Shown piece by piece: positions 1-12,200 of a stretch of DNA of 64,000 bases. The position numbers were made by a program, and so were the translations under genes. Positions within the stretch are counted from its first letter, which is position 1; the number at the start of each line of letters is the position of its first letter. Below the pieces are notes generated by a model that saw only the letters and a program-made list of their open reading frames with translations, was not told the origin of the DNA and searched no databases. The DNA lies in NCBI GenBank assembly GCA_013398295.1, contig VZSF01000964.1:496001-560000 (forward strand), given 5' to 3'. The stretch comes from Chionis minor (Eukaryota > Chordata > Aves > Charadriiformes > Chionididae).

Positions 1-3000
1 CATTCCTAAAGCCAGATAAACATTTATTTAAAGTTACAAGGTCAACAGTTTTACTATCTCAATCTCTTCACCCATAAACATTTTGGCACTGTAAAATAAT
101 AATAATTTCTATTTAATCCTAAACTATTTTAAACCCAAGTTTAGTAAGGGGTATGTGAACCATCAGCTATATAAAAGATGAGATGTAGGAACTGGGATTG
201 AATTTGTTATTTTTGTCCACTAATGCTTCCAGCATAAAGAGCTTTGTCCTAGGTTTCTGATATCTTTGCTCAAGCACAGCCATGAAACTACAAGTTTAGA
301 AGAGAAAATCTTTTTGAAGAGGAAAACTTCTTGATCCACTTTAGTCTCTATTTCTTTCCTGTGATCATTACTGCTTACTACAAGGATAGATGCGCCAGAT
401 GGCCGAGATGAGTTTCCTTCACCCCCAGTTCGCAATCGTGTTCAAACATCATAAGCAATTGAGCTATAAACTCAAATTTGAATACAGCAGTGAAACAGGA
501 CTCTCTCTCTCAAACTATTCTTTTGTCCACAGCTCCAAAGCAGTCCACAAATATCTGCCTGTCAGTTCTCTCCCATCACTTCTGCAAATGCCTTGCTCAC
601 GGTTAACCGAACTGTGACAGAAGTGATGCTGCTTAGGACATGTAACACAGGACAGTGGGTAGATGAGAGAGAGAGAGACACGCTAGGAGCATCTTGCCGG
701 GGAAAGGCTGAGCGTAGTCCTCGGGAGGCGAGGCACCAGAATCCATGCAAAAGCTCTTTGTCAGGACCCAGAGCCATAGGAAACCAGGCCTCCTTGGTTC
801 TGCTGCTCGCAGAAGTACTTGTTCAAACCTACTGTTGGCAGCAACGCAAGGACAACTCTCAATTTAAGAGCTAACACTGTCAGGATGGGCTGTGGGTAGA
901 GGATAACTGTCGGCAGCTCTTCAGCAAAGGCAGAGACTAAGAAAAGGCATTTTCAAGTGAGAGACCGTGATCTTGCTGCAGCATCGTCCCGTGCCTCCCC
1001 TGTGCAGTGTGAGTATGTACACCACCAAAGGCCTGCCTGGTAGACATGGATGAGTTCAACTGCGTTCTCTCTTGTGCAAATACCTGGGTATTTACACCTC
1101 TCTCTCGACAGGCAGGCAGGAGCCTTTGCGGGTCTTGCTTGGGAAACTACAGAAATAAGATGGACTGAGATCTGATTTCCATGGAGATTCACTTTCTCAG
1201 ATGCACAAGTCGAAGTATTTCCTATACTTCCAGTTCTCAGAGAACTGGCAAATGATTCAGGCATCAAAGTTTGTGAACTAATGTTTAGAACTGGGGTTTA
1301 GCTCATATTCACCCTTGAAAGACCTTACTTGTGCACATAGAAATGTCTGACATCTTCACTTTTTTTTTTATATCTGGAGAATACAAAAGAGCCCTTTGTC
1401 CAGGTAAGAATGGGAAAAGATGCAAACAAAAGCCTGCCATAATGGCAGATGTTACAATAGGAAATAAATACTAGGATGAAAAGAGCTGAGTTACTGAATT
1501 TTAAAAACTTCTATAAATTGGCTTACACTTTAATTGAAGGCTTTAATTAATCTCATGGAAATGAAAAGATGAAGCAGAAGCCAGAGTGATCGTTTTGAAA
1601 GCACTATAATGACATTTTTGTTTTCCATCTATTAACTTGTGTTTTAGCAAGACTGGAGTATCAAGCACTGACAGGTGCAGTAGGCGCTCTGGGTGGGTTT
1701 CTTTAGCTAGAAGTGAGTGCAGTGAAGACTCAGGCGGTTCAGCTTCAATCATGATCCTACAGCAAGGCAATGATTTGCCCTGTATAGATTTGAAAAGGTG
1801 TTTGTCCATATTGACTTGTCTTACGTTTACAGAAATAATTGCCTTGGCTGTTTTCTGTTTCATCAAATGTGCACACTTTGCACATTGAGTCTTCAGCTAT
1901 TTGCAGCGGTTGCTGTAGCAGAGATTCAGTTCTCCTCGTCTGAAGTATTAATGCGGAACATGACAGTGAGGGACGATTTTTGTTACTCAGATCTATGTTT
2001 CTTTCAGAAAATGCTCTAGCATAACTGCAAGTCATGTCTGATGTGATTAAGAAAACATAGATTCAGGGATTTGCTTTAATGCTTCCGAGAGTGTCCTTTT
2101 GATATCTGGGGCTTATGTTGTATATACCCTCTTTGGGAGAATTATAAGAAAGATTTGAAGACATGGAAACTATTTCTTGACATAATGGACAAAAGCTGAT
2201 GTGATAAAACTGGCATACAATCATTTTGGTTACCATTGGCACAGTGCTCTCCTCAACCTTCATTCCGCTAAGTGTACCTCAGAAACGGGTGCCTTTTTGT
2301 GCCCCTGGCGCTGCAGAAGTGTGGAAGTTCTCCAGCTGGAGTGAGGGATGCTGGCATGTCCCTGTTCCCTTAATAGATATTTCTGTGTCATTGTGGGGTT
2401 TCAGCAAAACTCTTTTTCTTGCTCCCACTCAAGATCTTGCTGTTGGTGTGCTTCCAGGTGTGAGACAGAAGGGTCAGCTCTGCTTCGGGCTCAACATCTC
2501 CCATTTAGTTTTCACCTTCAGCAAAAGATTCAGGTTAACATCATTTAACAGAACACCTGCTTTGAGACCATGGCTTTCGCTGTAAATAAAATCAGTGGGG
2601 ATTGTACAGCATCAACCTTCTGATGGTTCCACCTCTATCTTCTTTTGAGCACCTGTTGTGCTGGGCCTTTGCATAAATTCTGCATTTCCATTTTTTAAAA
2701 ACAAATCCAGTGGGGATTGAAAATACATTCCCCCACAAAAGATTTTCTAGCTTTAATTCTTCTACTATTGTAGTTAAGAGTTGGAAAGATCATTAATAGC
2801 AAGGCATTCTTTAGTACCCATTCCCACTTGAAAGCCTCACGCCTGAGCATACAGCAATCCCAGGCAGCCGTGAGAGAGATTGTTCTGCTTCAGGCTTGCT
2901 GAAGCTGTTCTGGAGGTGGTCTTTGTCTTTGAATGTCCTTTTGGCACGGGGCTGCCATCTCTGCGAACACACTGCGAGGCGTGAGGGTGGCCTCCTGCTC

Positions 3001-3734
3001 AGGAAGCCGTCCCTGCTGCTCCCGTGCCCGTACAGCAGGACAGGTCCCTCAGCTTTCCGCTGGTGCAGCAAGCTCTATTTACAGGTACAGGAGGAACTTG
3101 ATGGTGTTTTTCCTTTTATGTTCTGTGTTCCTTTTAAATATCTCTTTTCACATTCATAGCTGTTCTGAGAAATGTGGCGGCAATTCTTCCACTCCTTTGA
3201 CCGACTCTCTACAAGTGAAGCGTTGCTGTTTGCAGAGCCGGGTTTTCTCACTGACAGGGTGCAGCGTGCGGGAGGGATGCAGCCCTTAGTACTACTGTTA
3301 ACATCAGTATGATCAGCATTAGGCCCCTGGGGAGTGCTGCAGTACGGTCTCCCATCTGGCTTAAAAAGAAAGGAAAGGAAAAGAAAAAACCAGATATCTT
3401 AAGTCCAGGCAAGGGGGCCACACATGTTTTAATGACAGATACTTTTTAAAGCTTGTTTGCGTTTGGGTGATAATGTACTTTAGTATAGGAGGGGAAATGA
3501 GAAACTTCACACATGGCATCTGGAAATCCTTGTGGCTCACTACCCTCCTTGACAGCAATAACGTGGCTATAAACTTCCCCCAACAGAAAACATATAACTG
3601 CATCAGCCATACCAGAAACAACCTTTCATTTTCTTTTAAATGAATGTGTTGTTTTAAATCTCAGCTTTTTAATAGCTTCAAATAAACATTTGTGAGCCTC
3701 TGAGGTAAGTATATTTTTACTGCTTGTTGTTATG

Positions 3735-3825
3735 TCATAGAATCATTTAGGTTGGAAAAGATCCTTAAGATCATCAAATCCAACCGTTAACCTAACACTA
3801 CCAAGTCCACCAGTCCTTACGGAAA
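3735..3825 (-). mobile_element. CR1 LINE, truncated 3' end
   Basis: The sequence starts TCATAGAATCATTTAGGTTG and continues through ATCCTTAAGATCATC, CCAACCGTTAACC and ACCAAGTCCACCA. This is the reverse complement of the very common avian CR1 3' terminus, so the element lies on the minus strand. Only about 90 nt can be recognised; the 5' side is lost, as is usual for CR1. Family recognition is from memory. Confidence 0.85.
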
Positions 3826-6800
3826 AACAGCCTATGGCTCAGTTTAGTAGTGTCTGGAGGGGTGAATGCTGATATAGTCATATGCATCTCACAAAAGATG
3901 ATGGGGATATCATTCTTGCAAGCACTCTTGGTACGTCTCTGCAGCACTAATTTAATCTCTTCAGGTATACGTTCTAGCTCTGCCTGGTGTCAGGTGGAAT
4001 TTCTTTGACTGAGCCAATGACCGTTTCTTTATGTCTTTTAACAGCAAAAAATGCTATTATGTGCTAAAATGTTGATACTGGTGCAATTGCCAGGTTCAGG
4101 ATGGATTTACCAGTTGCCTCAGTGAAAATGCCTTCATGAAAACTACATATACTGTAAAAAGATGAAAATGTAGTAGAGTGCTTGGAGGTTTGTAAAACTA
4201 AGAAATTTGCTGCCAGGTGGACTTGACAGAAGTTTAGGTACAGTATATCACTCTGTACACTCCCTGTGTTTTAGCACAGCAGCAGATGACTATTTCTGTG
4301 CTTGCATAGGCAGAAGCCTGTGAATTCGGAAGGGGGATGCTGACTGTGTTGCCACTGATCTGAAATACCCTTTTGCCAAGGGACTTGTCTGAATTCCTCC
4401 CAGTGTCAGAAGGTTGAAACCAACTACATGGTACTTAACATTTTAAAACCCTTTTTCATTTGTCGGGCTCAGCTCTGCACCAGTGAAGCTCAGAACCACT
4501 CCCTCGCTCGATATTGCAGTTTTCCATGTGTCAAGATGCATCCATCCGGCCACTGGCTAAGTTAGATGGAAGATGCAGGAATCTTGTTCAGGGCTTTGCC
4601 CATTAGGAAGAAGTGCCTGCAAAATACCCTTCCCATGGTGTGTGCCGGCCTGTGTGTTCATTAGGGTAGAGACCGTACAGTATGGGCTGGGCAGAAGGGC
4701 AGTGATCTTTAAAGCTGAACAAATGCGGAGTGAAGAGTTATGCTGGAAATAGAAGAGAGAGAAAGCAAGCTTTGAAAGAGGGGAGAGAAAAGTGCATAAA
4801 GAGCCATCGTTCAGAAGAAAAATGAAACCCTTCTAAGCGCTAGAGACTACAAGTTACCATATCAGCACGTTAGACTAAACAGATGATAAAGTCACATGAG
4901 CAAACTGAGAGCTTGGTAGGGTTAGATATCTCTAAGTGGCATTAAGAAATATTGAATGCGATTCTAGATCTGTGTGTATTTAAGCTTTCCTTCTTCGCTG
5001 CATGAGGCTGCTGTGCTCACAGTTCCTGCCAGCGCACCCGTCTTGAGTCTCGCGATGTTAGCTGCGGGCACCGCGCTGGGACATGTCCTCCCATCCTAAT
5101 GCCAGCCCTGGGCGTGCAGCCCCTAGTGAGGCTTGTTGGAGCTGAGAAAAGTCCTTCAGCACCTCCTGAAATGTCCATTGTTGCTGTCAGGGCTGGAAAC
5201 CACTGGTGGCTGGGGCTGTTCGGATGTGTGCTGGCATGGATGCAGGTGGAGGGGAGGCTTATCAGGGAGAAAGTGGGATTGATCTTTCATGCAACTTTTT
5301 CACTGTGATTTTTAGGGAACTGGCCTTCTATAACAGGCAAAAACTGTGAAGAGAATACAGGGACTAAACAAGGAAGCACAGGAGCGCTGCTGCTGGAAGG
5401 CCAGTCTCCTATCCCACTCCCATGTCTACTGTTCTCAGCCACAAAACAACCTGGCTGTAAAGTTTCTCTCCTACTGCATCAGGGCTAAAGAAAGTGGGAT
5501 TAAGAATTACATATGAAGCTGTGTCTGCACTCCATTACTCATTTATCCAAAACAAACAGAGAGAAGGTTTCCAAATGTACGCTTTTTGGGTAAACGTTAT
5601 GTAAAGTAACGGCATAAGCTGGGAAGTGAAAGCAGTGATTTACTATAGGAAAAAAAAAGTGGTAAAAAGAGTATAAATAACTGTAATTTTCTTTTGGCTC
5701 TCTGGCATGTCCTACCCCTTAAAATTATTTTTAAAAGAGCTCTCCCATCATCCAAAGCAACCACTTTAAGTAAAATAATTTATAAAGAAAATTACAAATG
5801 TTAGGACTCTCCTGGATTTGGAAGCAAAATTTCCTTATGATTCTCCAGGATAACACTACAGATTTTGAAAGACACAAATGGGTGTTTACAATGATAATGA
5901 AATCAGCAACATGGTATTTACACTGCTTGGGATGTACTGTGGACTGCAGAGCCTGGGGCAGAGGGGCAGGAAGAGTCAGGCAGGCATTTTTCACTCTGAT
6001 GAATGAGTAGGTTACGGGGAATACTTCCAAATTCAAACAAAATACATTATGGTGCAGTATTATTTGATTACTAGCTCTTCATTGCTGTCTCTTGTAGCTG
6101 AGCTTTAAAATAAGCAGCAGTATCCTCCGTTCTTTAACAGCCTGCTGTGTTCTCATACCTGAGTTCAGGATGGCATTAAGGTTTCTTTTTTCTCCCCTTG
6201 GGCTGGTGTCCTGGGGATCCTTTGGAAGTGCAGGGGTATTGTTCTTCACCGCTAGCTTGAACATCAGTGACGCAAAAGGGAGGCAGGAATGGGCAACTGA
6301 TCTGGACAGGTTTATATCGCACCTGGAAGTGTGGACAGGTCTTTCTTTAGGCTAAAAGAAAAGAGTTAAAGGAGTCCCAATTTTAAGCCTGTTCTGAGAC
6401 CGAATTTATAAGAAATGAGCTACCCTGTAGCTCATGTATGTATGGGTCTCTCTTGTGGGTTCATAATTGGAGCAAAATATTTATTGTACTGTGGCTAGAA
6501 TGACATTGTTAGCTATAAAATCTCCACAAAATGTTACTTTGTGCTTGTGAAATAACTTGGAAACCAAGGTTAGTGTTGGATGTATCCCAAGCTCTTTCAT
6601 ATGCCGGTCAAACGTTTCTCCACTTGGACCATCTGCTGTCAGAAGCTGTCATCTAACACAAACAGAGTCCAAATACCCTGGATATAATGCAAATTTAAAT
6701 ACCTCTTTGCACCTGCTGTGAAAATAAAGCATCTTAACTGCATGGGACACAGACACCAGATAATTCATAAGCTAAATAAACAGTTTGTGCAGAGAGCTGC

Positions 6801-7759
6801 AGGAAATGCCAGCGCAGGGTCTGTGGAGGTGAAAATGAAGGCAGCTCGCGGGGTCCTCCCTCGCCTGCAGATGAACTCCCCCTCCCCAGGAGCCGTATGG
6901 TGGGACCCCATCCCTGGCTGTGGGCTCTGGCATTGACCTGTTTTAGATAGCCTCTGGATCTGGCCAGAACCCCCATCGCTGAGCGAGAGAAGTCAGCTGC
7001 TCTCTTAAGATTTCATTATACTAAATGCTGAGTTGAGAAATCATGTCACAGCTTTTCCCATTTGTAATGTCATCAGTGGAAGAAATTTACCTCCTTAATG
7101 CCTCTGCTTTGCTCTCCGTTAATGCTGCTATAGGGCGTAGTGGAATATATCAGCAGTTTGACTGCAGTCCGCCGTTAAAATGGGCGAGGAGTTCAAAAAA
7201 GCATATTTGGCAGTACACAGACACGTTCTTAAAAATGTTCTGGATTTTGTGGAGGCTGCTCGCTCTCTGCAAATTAGATGAGCGAGCCTGACAGAGGGGG
7301 ACCACCATTACTTTTACAACTCTTGTTTGACAGACAAGTCTTGGCTGCTCTCTGTAGGAGTGAGGGGACATTGTGGTCCATGGATGTTTCTGGAGTTTCT
7401 ACATCTGTTTGCCTACTTGTGTGCGCCAACTTGTTCATACAGATTTCTTTCAAAGTTATATTGTATAAACAATATAATGCTATTCCATAAGGTAAGTCTT
7501 TCATTATGTTACTTTGTGCAGCCGTTTCTGAGTCTTTTAAGTACCATCACTGTGTGCAATATGAACCTAGCCAAAAGAAATGTGCAGTATTTCAAGCATC
7601 TGCCTCTTACAGTTCTTGAGTCACAGGCTCGTACTCGGAACCTCAGTGAAGCATCAATACACAATTTAAAGTAATTTTTTGGTCTTTTTGATCATCTCTT
7701 TCTGAACTCAAAACAGTTTTTTGGGTACATGCGGCTCAGACATGCAAGCATTAAGCAGT

Positions 7760-7798
7760 GTTCTAACCGCTATAACATACAGTTATAGCAGTTAGAAC
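7760..7798. repeat. Near-perfect inverted repeat (17-nt arms, 5-nt loop)
   Basis: The arms GTTCTAACCGCTATAAC (7760-7776) and GTTATAGCAGTTAGAAC (7782-7798) pair with one mismatch (a G-T/A-C type change) around the loop ATACA. The flanks add little pairing. It is too short for a standard pre-miRNA and no target-site duplication is obvious. It may be a relic of a foldback element or a local palindrome. Confidence 0.8.
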
Positions 7799-9233
7799 AT
7801 TGTAGTTTTGTAATGTTTTAATATTAAACATGGGCAGAAAATGATGCTGTTGTAGTCGTAGTTGAAGTGGATTTCCTAAAGAATAAAACTGGCATCCAAA
7901 ATTTCTCCTCTGCAAACAAGCGTTACTTAAACAATTGTAATTCCTTTAAAAATGAACTTCGTTTTGCTGAAGAGAACAAACAGAACTGAAGCCACCTACT
8001 GAGAAATTCTATTTTGCTAATTTTTATCTATTCTAATGCAAATAGTGGGTTTAATCCCCTTAACTCATCCATCATGCATGACAGGTCAGCCAGCCCCATT
8101 GTCTGTGTATTTGAAGGATTCCTGTCCAAATCAGACTGTGTCAGTAGCGCTGGGTAAGAGTCTTCTCCTTTCTGAACTGCTCACATCGCTGAAAAATTGC
8201 AACTGCTTGGAAAACAACACAGCAATTACACATGCATGTGGAAGTCGCATGGGGTCTTTGCAGATAGGTTACTAAGAGTTCCTATCATAGCAGGGGGAAA
8301 ACAAACAAAAAAAAAAATGTCAGATTAAGGACATCTAGGTTTTTGTATAATCTACTAAACATCTGTAGCTGATCCAGAGAGATGGCAAAGGTCAAGTTTG
8401 GGGATTTTTTTTTTCCTATGGGGATTTCTTTGTATATTCTGAAGCCTAAAAAATGCCGTTTGTTTTGAAATGCATTTTTGGTTGCAGTAAAATACAGTTT
8501 ATAGTAAGTAGAAAACAATATAATTACAAGGGAGCAAAAAATTTCCATGTATTTTTGTAACATTTAAATTTTAATTAAATGAGGCTTAGAGTAAATTATA
8601 AAACCTTCTTTTGTTGAGACAACTGACACTGGCAAAATATGAATTAATGAATATTCAGAGAGATCTCTGGATCACTCTTCTCTCTCTCTGAAATATGTCC
8701 TGTCTGTGTTTTTAAAAACTCAGAAGAAGAAAATTAATAAACATTGCTTATGTGGAATATTTCCCAGTATGAAGAGCTGCCAAACAGAATCCAGTGCATT
8801 GCACTAGTGTCAATGAAGACTTTTGAACCAGATGTGTCTATGGGTCTTTTTTGTTGTTTTCTTTACAACTGAAGCTGGGATAAAACCCAAAAGGTTAAGA
8901 CTTGACATGAAGAGAATATCTTTCCGTGCTACTATTATGTCATTTCCCTTTCGCTGTATAAATTAAATTGTGGTACTGCTTCAATCTGGGATCATTTTAT
9001 TGCTGTTGTTTTTAATACAATACACAAAAAGTTCTTTTCTTTGGAAGTATCATTATGATATAACTTCAATGAGTCATTGTAATTGTTCGCTCATTAGCAT
9101 CCAAAGGGATTATTTCGGTTATTTTGTTTCTTGAATCTTTTCTTTTTCTTGTCCTCTTGGGCAACCCAGTTACAGTACACTTTGCAAGCAGATAATTTGT
9201 GTATAATAATACTTAAGTGGCTTATTGTAATCT

Positions 9234-9252
9234 TGTGTGTGTGTGTGTGTGT
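9234..9252. repeat. (TG)n microsatellite
   Basis: About nine TG units, followed after CTGCAT by a short ACACACAC run, so the two parts can fold on each other. A poly-T rich patch lies about 200 nt downstream. Confidence 0.9.
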
Positions 9253-12200
9253 CTGCATACACACACCCTACTCGGGCAGCCTTTATAACCCATTTTAGGA
9301 ACACCGCGGTCTTTGTCTCCTCTCGATCCTGTCTGGAGATGGGCACTTTTGTGCATGATCCCTACCTAAATTGCGAGCTGGACCCTTGGCTCTTGAAGGA
9401 CTTAGTGCGGAGTTTAACAACAAGCTCCAGCAGGTCTAAGACACTCTTTTTTTTTTTTAATTTTTTTTTTTTTTTGGTCCCTGTCCCATTCCCTGGGTGT
9501 CTTTGGGGACTTGCCTGCGTCCTTAGCTGTGGGGAGCTGGACAGCCCCGGCCCTCCGCCAAGCGCCTGTGCAGAGAGATGGAAATCCTGAGCTTGATGCA
9601 GGTTGGAGGCTGATTATTTTCGCTACAAAGCAAGTGAAAAGCAGCTCCCATTCTCTGCCACAGGGCCGGAGGAGTTATCTCCTGCTTTATGTTCCTGTTA
9701 TTAAAGGCTGCCTAAACTGAGTGGTCCCAAGGTTTTGCAGATTTGGGCTAGGGAATAGTAAATTCCCCGGACAGGGTCTCCGATCTTTATTTTAAAGCAT
9801 TACATATACTGCTGCTTAAAGAGGGAAAAAAAAGAAAAAAAAAAAAAAAAGTGGAGGGGGATCAAGGGAGTGTTTGCATTGGCTCACTTGGCAATTAAAA
9901 ATACATAAGTGAAAGAATTGCCGTGAACTTGCCTAAAGGGCTATAATAAATAACATCCTGCATAACTAGTACATAAAGTGTGCTCTATGGTTTTGAATGA
10001 AATGACTGTGTTTGTTTGTAGGGTTGTTGGTTGGCTTTTTTTTCAGAGTTGTAACAGTCGGAATACAAATAGGCTTATGTTTCTGTAATTGCGGTAAACA
10101 TATTTTAAAAATCGCTGTTTGATCAACTGTAAATATTACCAGTTCAGAGGTTAAATGCTGTTGTTGAAGTCATTCAGGGAAATCCAGCAGAAGTGTAAAT
10201 ATGGCAGAAAAAGCTAAACAATATGGCAAAGGAATATTTGCTGACTTAAGAGTGCAGGATCAACACCAATATTTTTCCAGTGATGCTAAACCTCTTGTAA
10301 CTGCTAAATTGGATTTGTAGTTGAATGAAGTATCAGCTGCTGTTGGACAAGCCCATAAAGGCTGGACGGCTGGCCTTTTGTAGGCAGGGCTTAAAGGACG
10401 ATTGATATGTTTTAGCACTTTTGGGATTATTGTGATTAGGAGGAAGCCATTCTGAATGATAGAGAAAAGGGTGTAAAAAACACAGTCCACAGCTGGTAAG
10501 CAGCATGTGTTTGCTATAAGGAGAGGTCACGACTAGTTGATCCTGCTGGTTCTGGCATTGATTGACAGTCAAGAAAACTTGATATTATGAAGCAGAGCCT
10601 TATTCCCCCTCTCTCCCCTCCTCTTATTTTTTTTTTTTTTTTCTTAAAGAAATGATGCTTCTGGTGTGTAAAGCCAAAGTATTTTCCAAATCTGGAACAC
10701 TCACCGGTTGCAAGCTAAATGTTCAGAGACACAGCTGCAAATTTGGAGTTGTTAAAATATCATCTAGAAATTAGTATTCAGCCCGTATCTGTGAGAACAG
10801 TAAATAGGAGTTACAGAATTAGCCCTGGTGTTTCTGTGTTTGCTTTTTTCAAATGTGTTAGTATTAACTAAAACCCCTTTTGCCATATAGTAGAAAATTT
10901 ATGCTAAGTATGTGGAAATTTCAAGCTTGCTGAACTTGTTAACTATTATGCCTCTGGTATATCTAAGATATTTAGCGAGGAATAATATGTATAAAAAAAT
11001 ACTTTACCATCCCGAAAACAGTTTTTATCATCTTATTTCTGTTAAACACCTGCCCCAGAAAACACGTAGGCTATTTCATCTTATCTCCGCTACCCACTTG
11101 GAAATGTAGCGCTGCTTTTTTTTTGGTTGTTTTTTTTTTTTGTGAGCAGCCATCCGAAAGCTCGCAAACGCACATTTAAATAGTTGGATCTCTGACTCTT
11201 TTTAGTGGGGCTGTACCTCTTTCAAATTTTGAGTTTAGCATACCACACAGGAAAGAACACAAGCTTGCCAACTCCCGCTGAGCGTTTTTTCAAGCCTGTG
11301 AAAAGAATGAATTATTCAGCAGTAAGCATGCTTACAGCTGGCCATTTGGGAGCTTTGATGTGCGAATCAGGCGGTTGCATGAATGCCCTTATTGTCATGT
11401 TATGTGTACACAGTGTGTGAATTATTGAAAATAGTGAGGCCTGAGCCTCATCTGGTAGAGATTACAGTGCAGGCATGCTGGGTGAAGGTCTGTAATTGAA
11501 AATCCCCAGATGCTGTTTATTTGGCCTATGTCACGTGGCCTTCTGCAGAAAGCTTGTCTGAACAAAATGCTGCCCGCCTGGGAAGCGCCGCCCAGCCCCC
11601 TCCGGAGCCCTCGCAAAACCCAGTGTGCGGACGACTTAAACACCTGCCCATAATATTTTTAAAAGCTTAAATTAGATTTGCCTATAACGTTTAAATAGAG
11701 GATGCCTTACTTAGGGGTTTAAACTGCTTAGCCAGTTGTTGACTTGCAGAGCTCTTTTATCTACAAGAGGCTTTTTGTTAGCCAATTTAGCTTTAAAGCA
11801 TCTTCAGAAGGCAGCACCGGTAAATTTTAGGTGAGCTCTCCCAAAGCCGGATGTTCTGCTGGCAAAAGGGAGTGGAAGAGCGCTGGGGCTGAGCGTCGTG
11901 GTGGAGTGGCTCTTCCACCCCAAGTTGTGAGCATGGCCACCTTCTGATGGAGGAAAACGTTCAAACCAGCCCGTCCCCACTGATGATGTCCGGACACGGA
12001 CCCCCACAACGCCGGGTGGGATCTGGATCCAGCCCATGGTCAGCAGTGAGACAAAGGGCTCAGCACCACTCACAGGGGCTGTCCCAGGAGAGCGCTTGCC
12101 TGAGGTGCAGCAAGCTTGTCAGCAGGTTCCTCATCAGGCTCCTCATCAAGCAAAATTCCCACTAGCTCTACAAATTTGACCCCTGGGCACATGTACAGCA

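Noticed and set aside
1..7. CATTCCT (M-CAT, TEAD binding site) suggesting self-regulation
   Set aside because: A 7-mer is expected several times in 64 kb on two strands, and more copies occur (for example near 23711, 25976 and 34510) without clustering.
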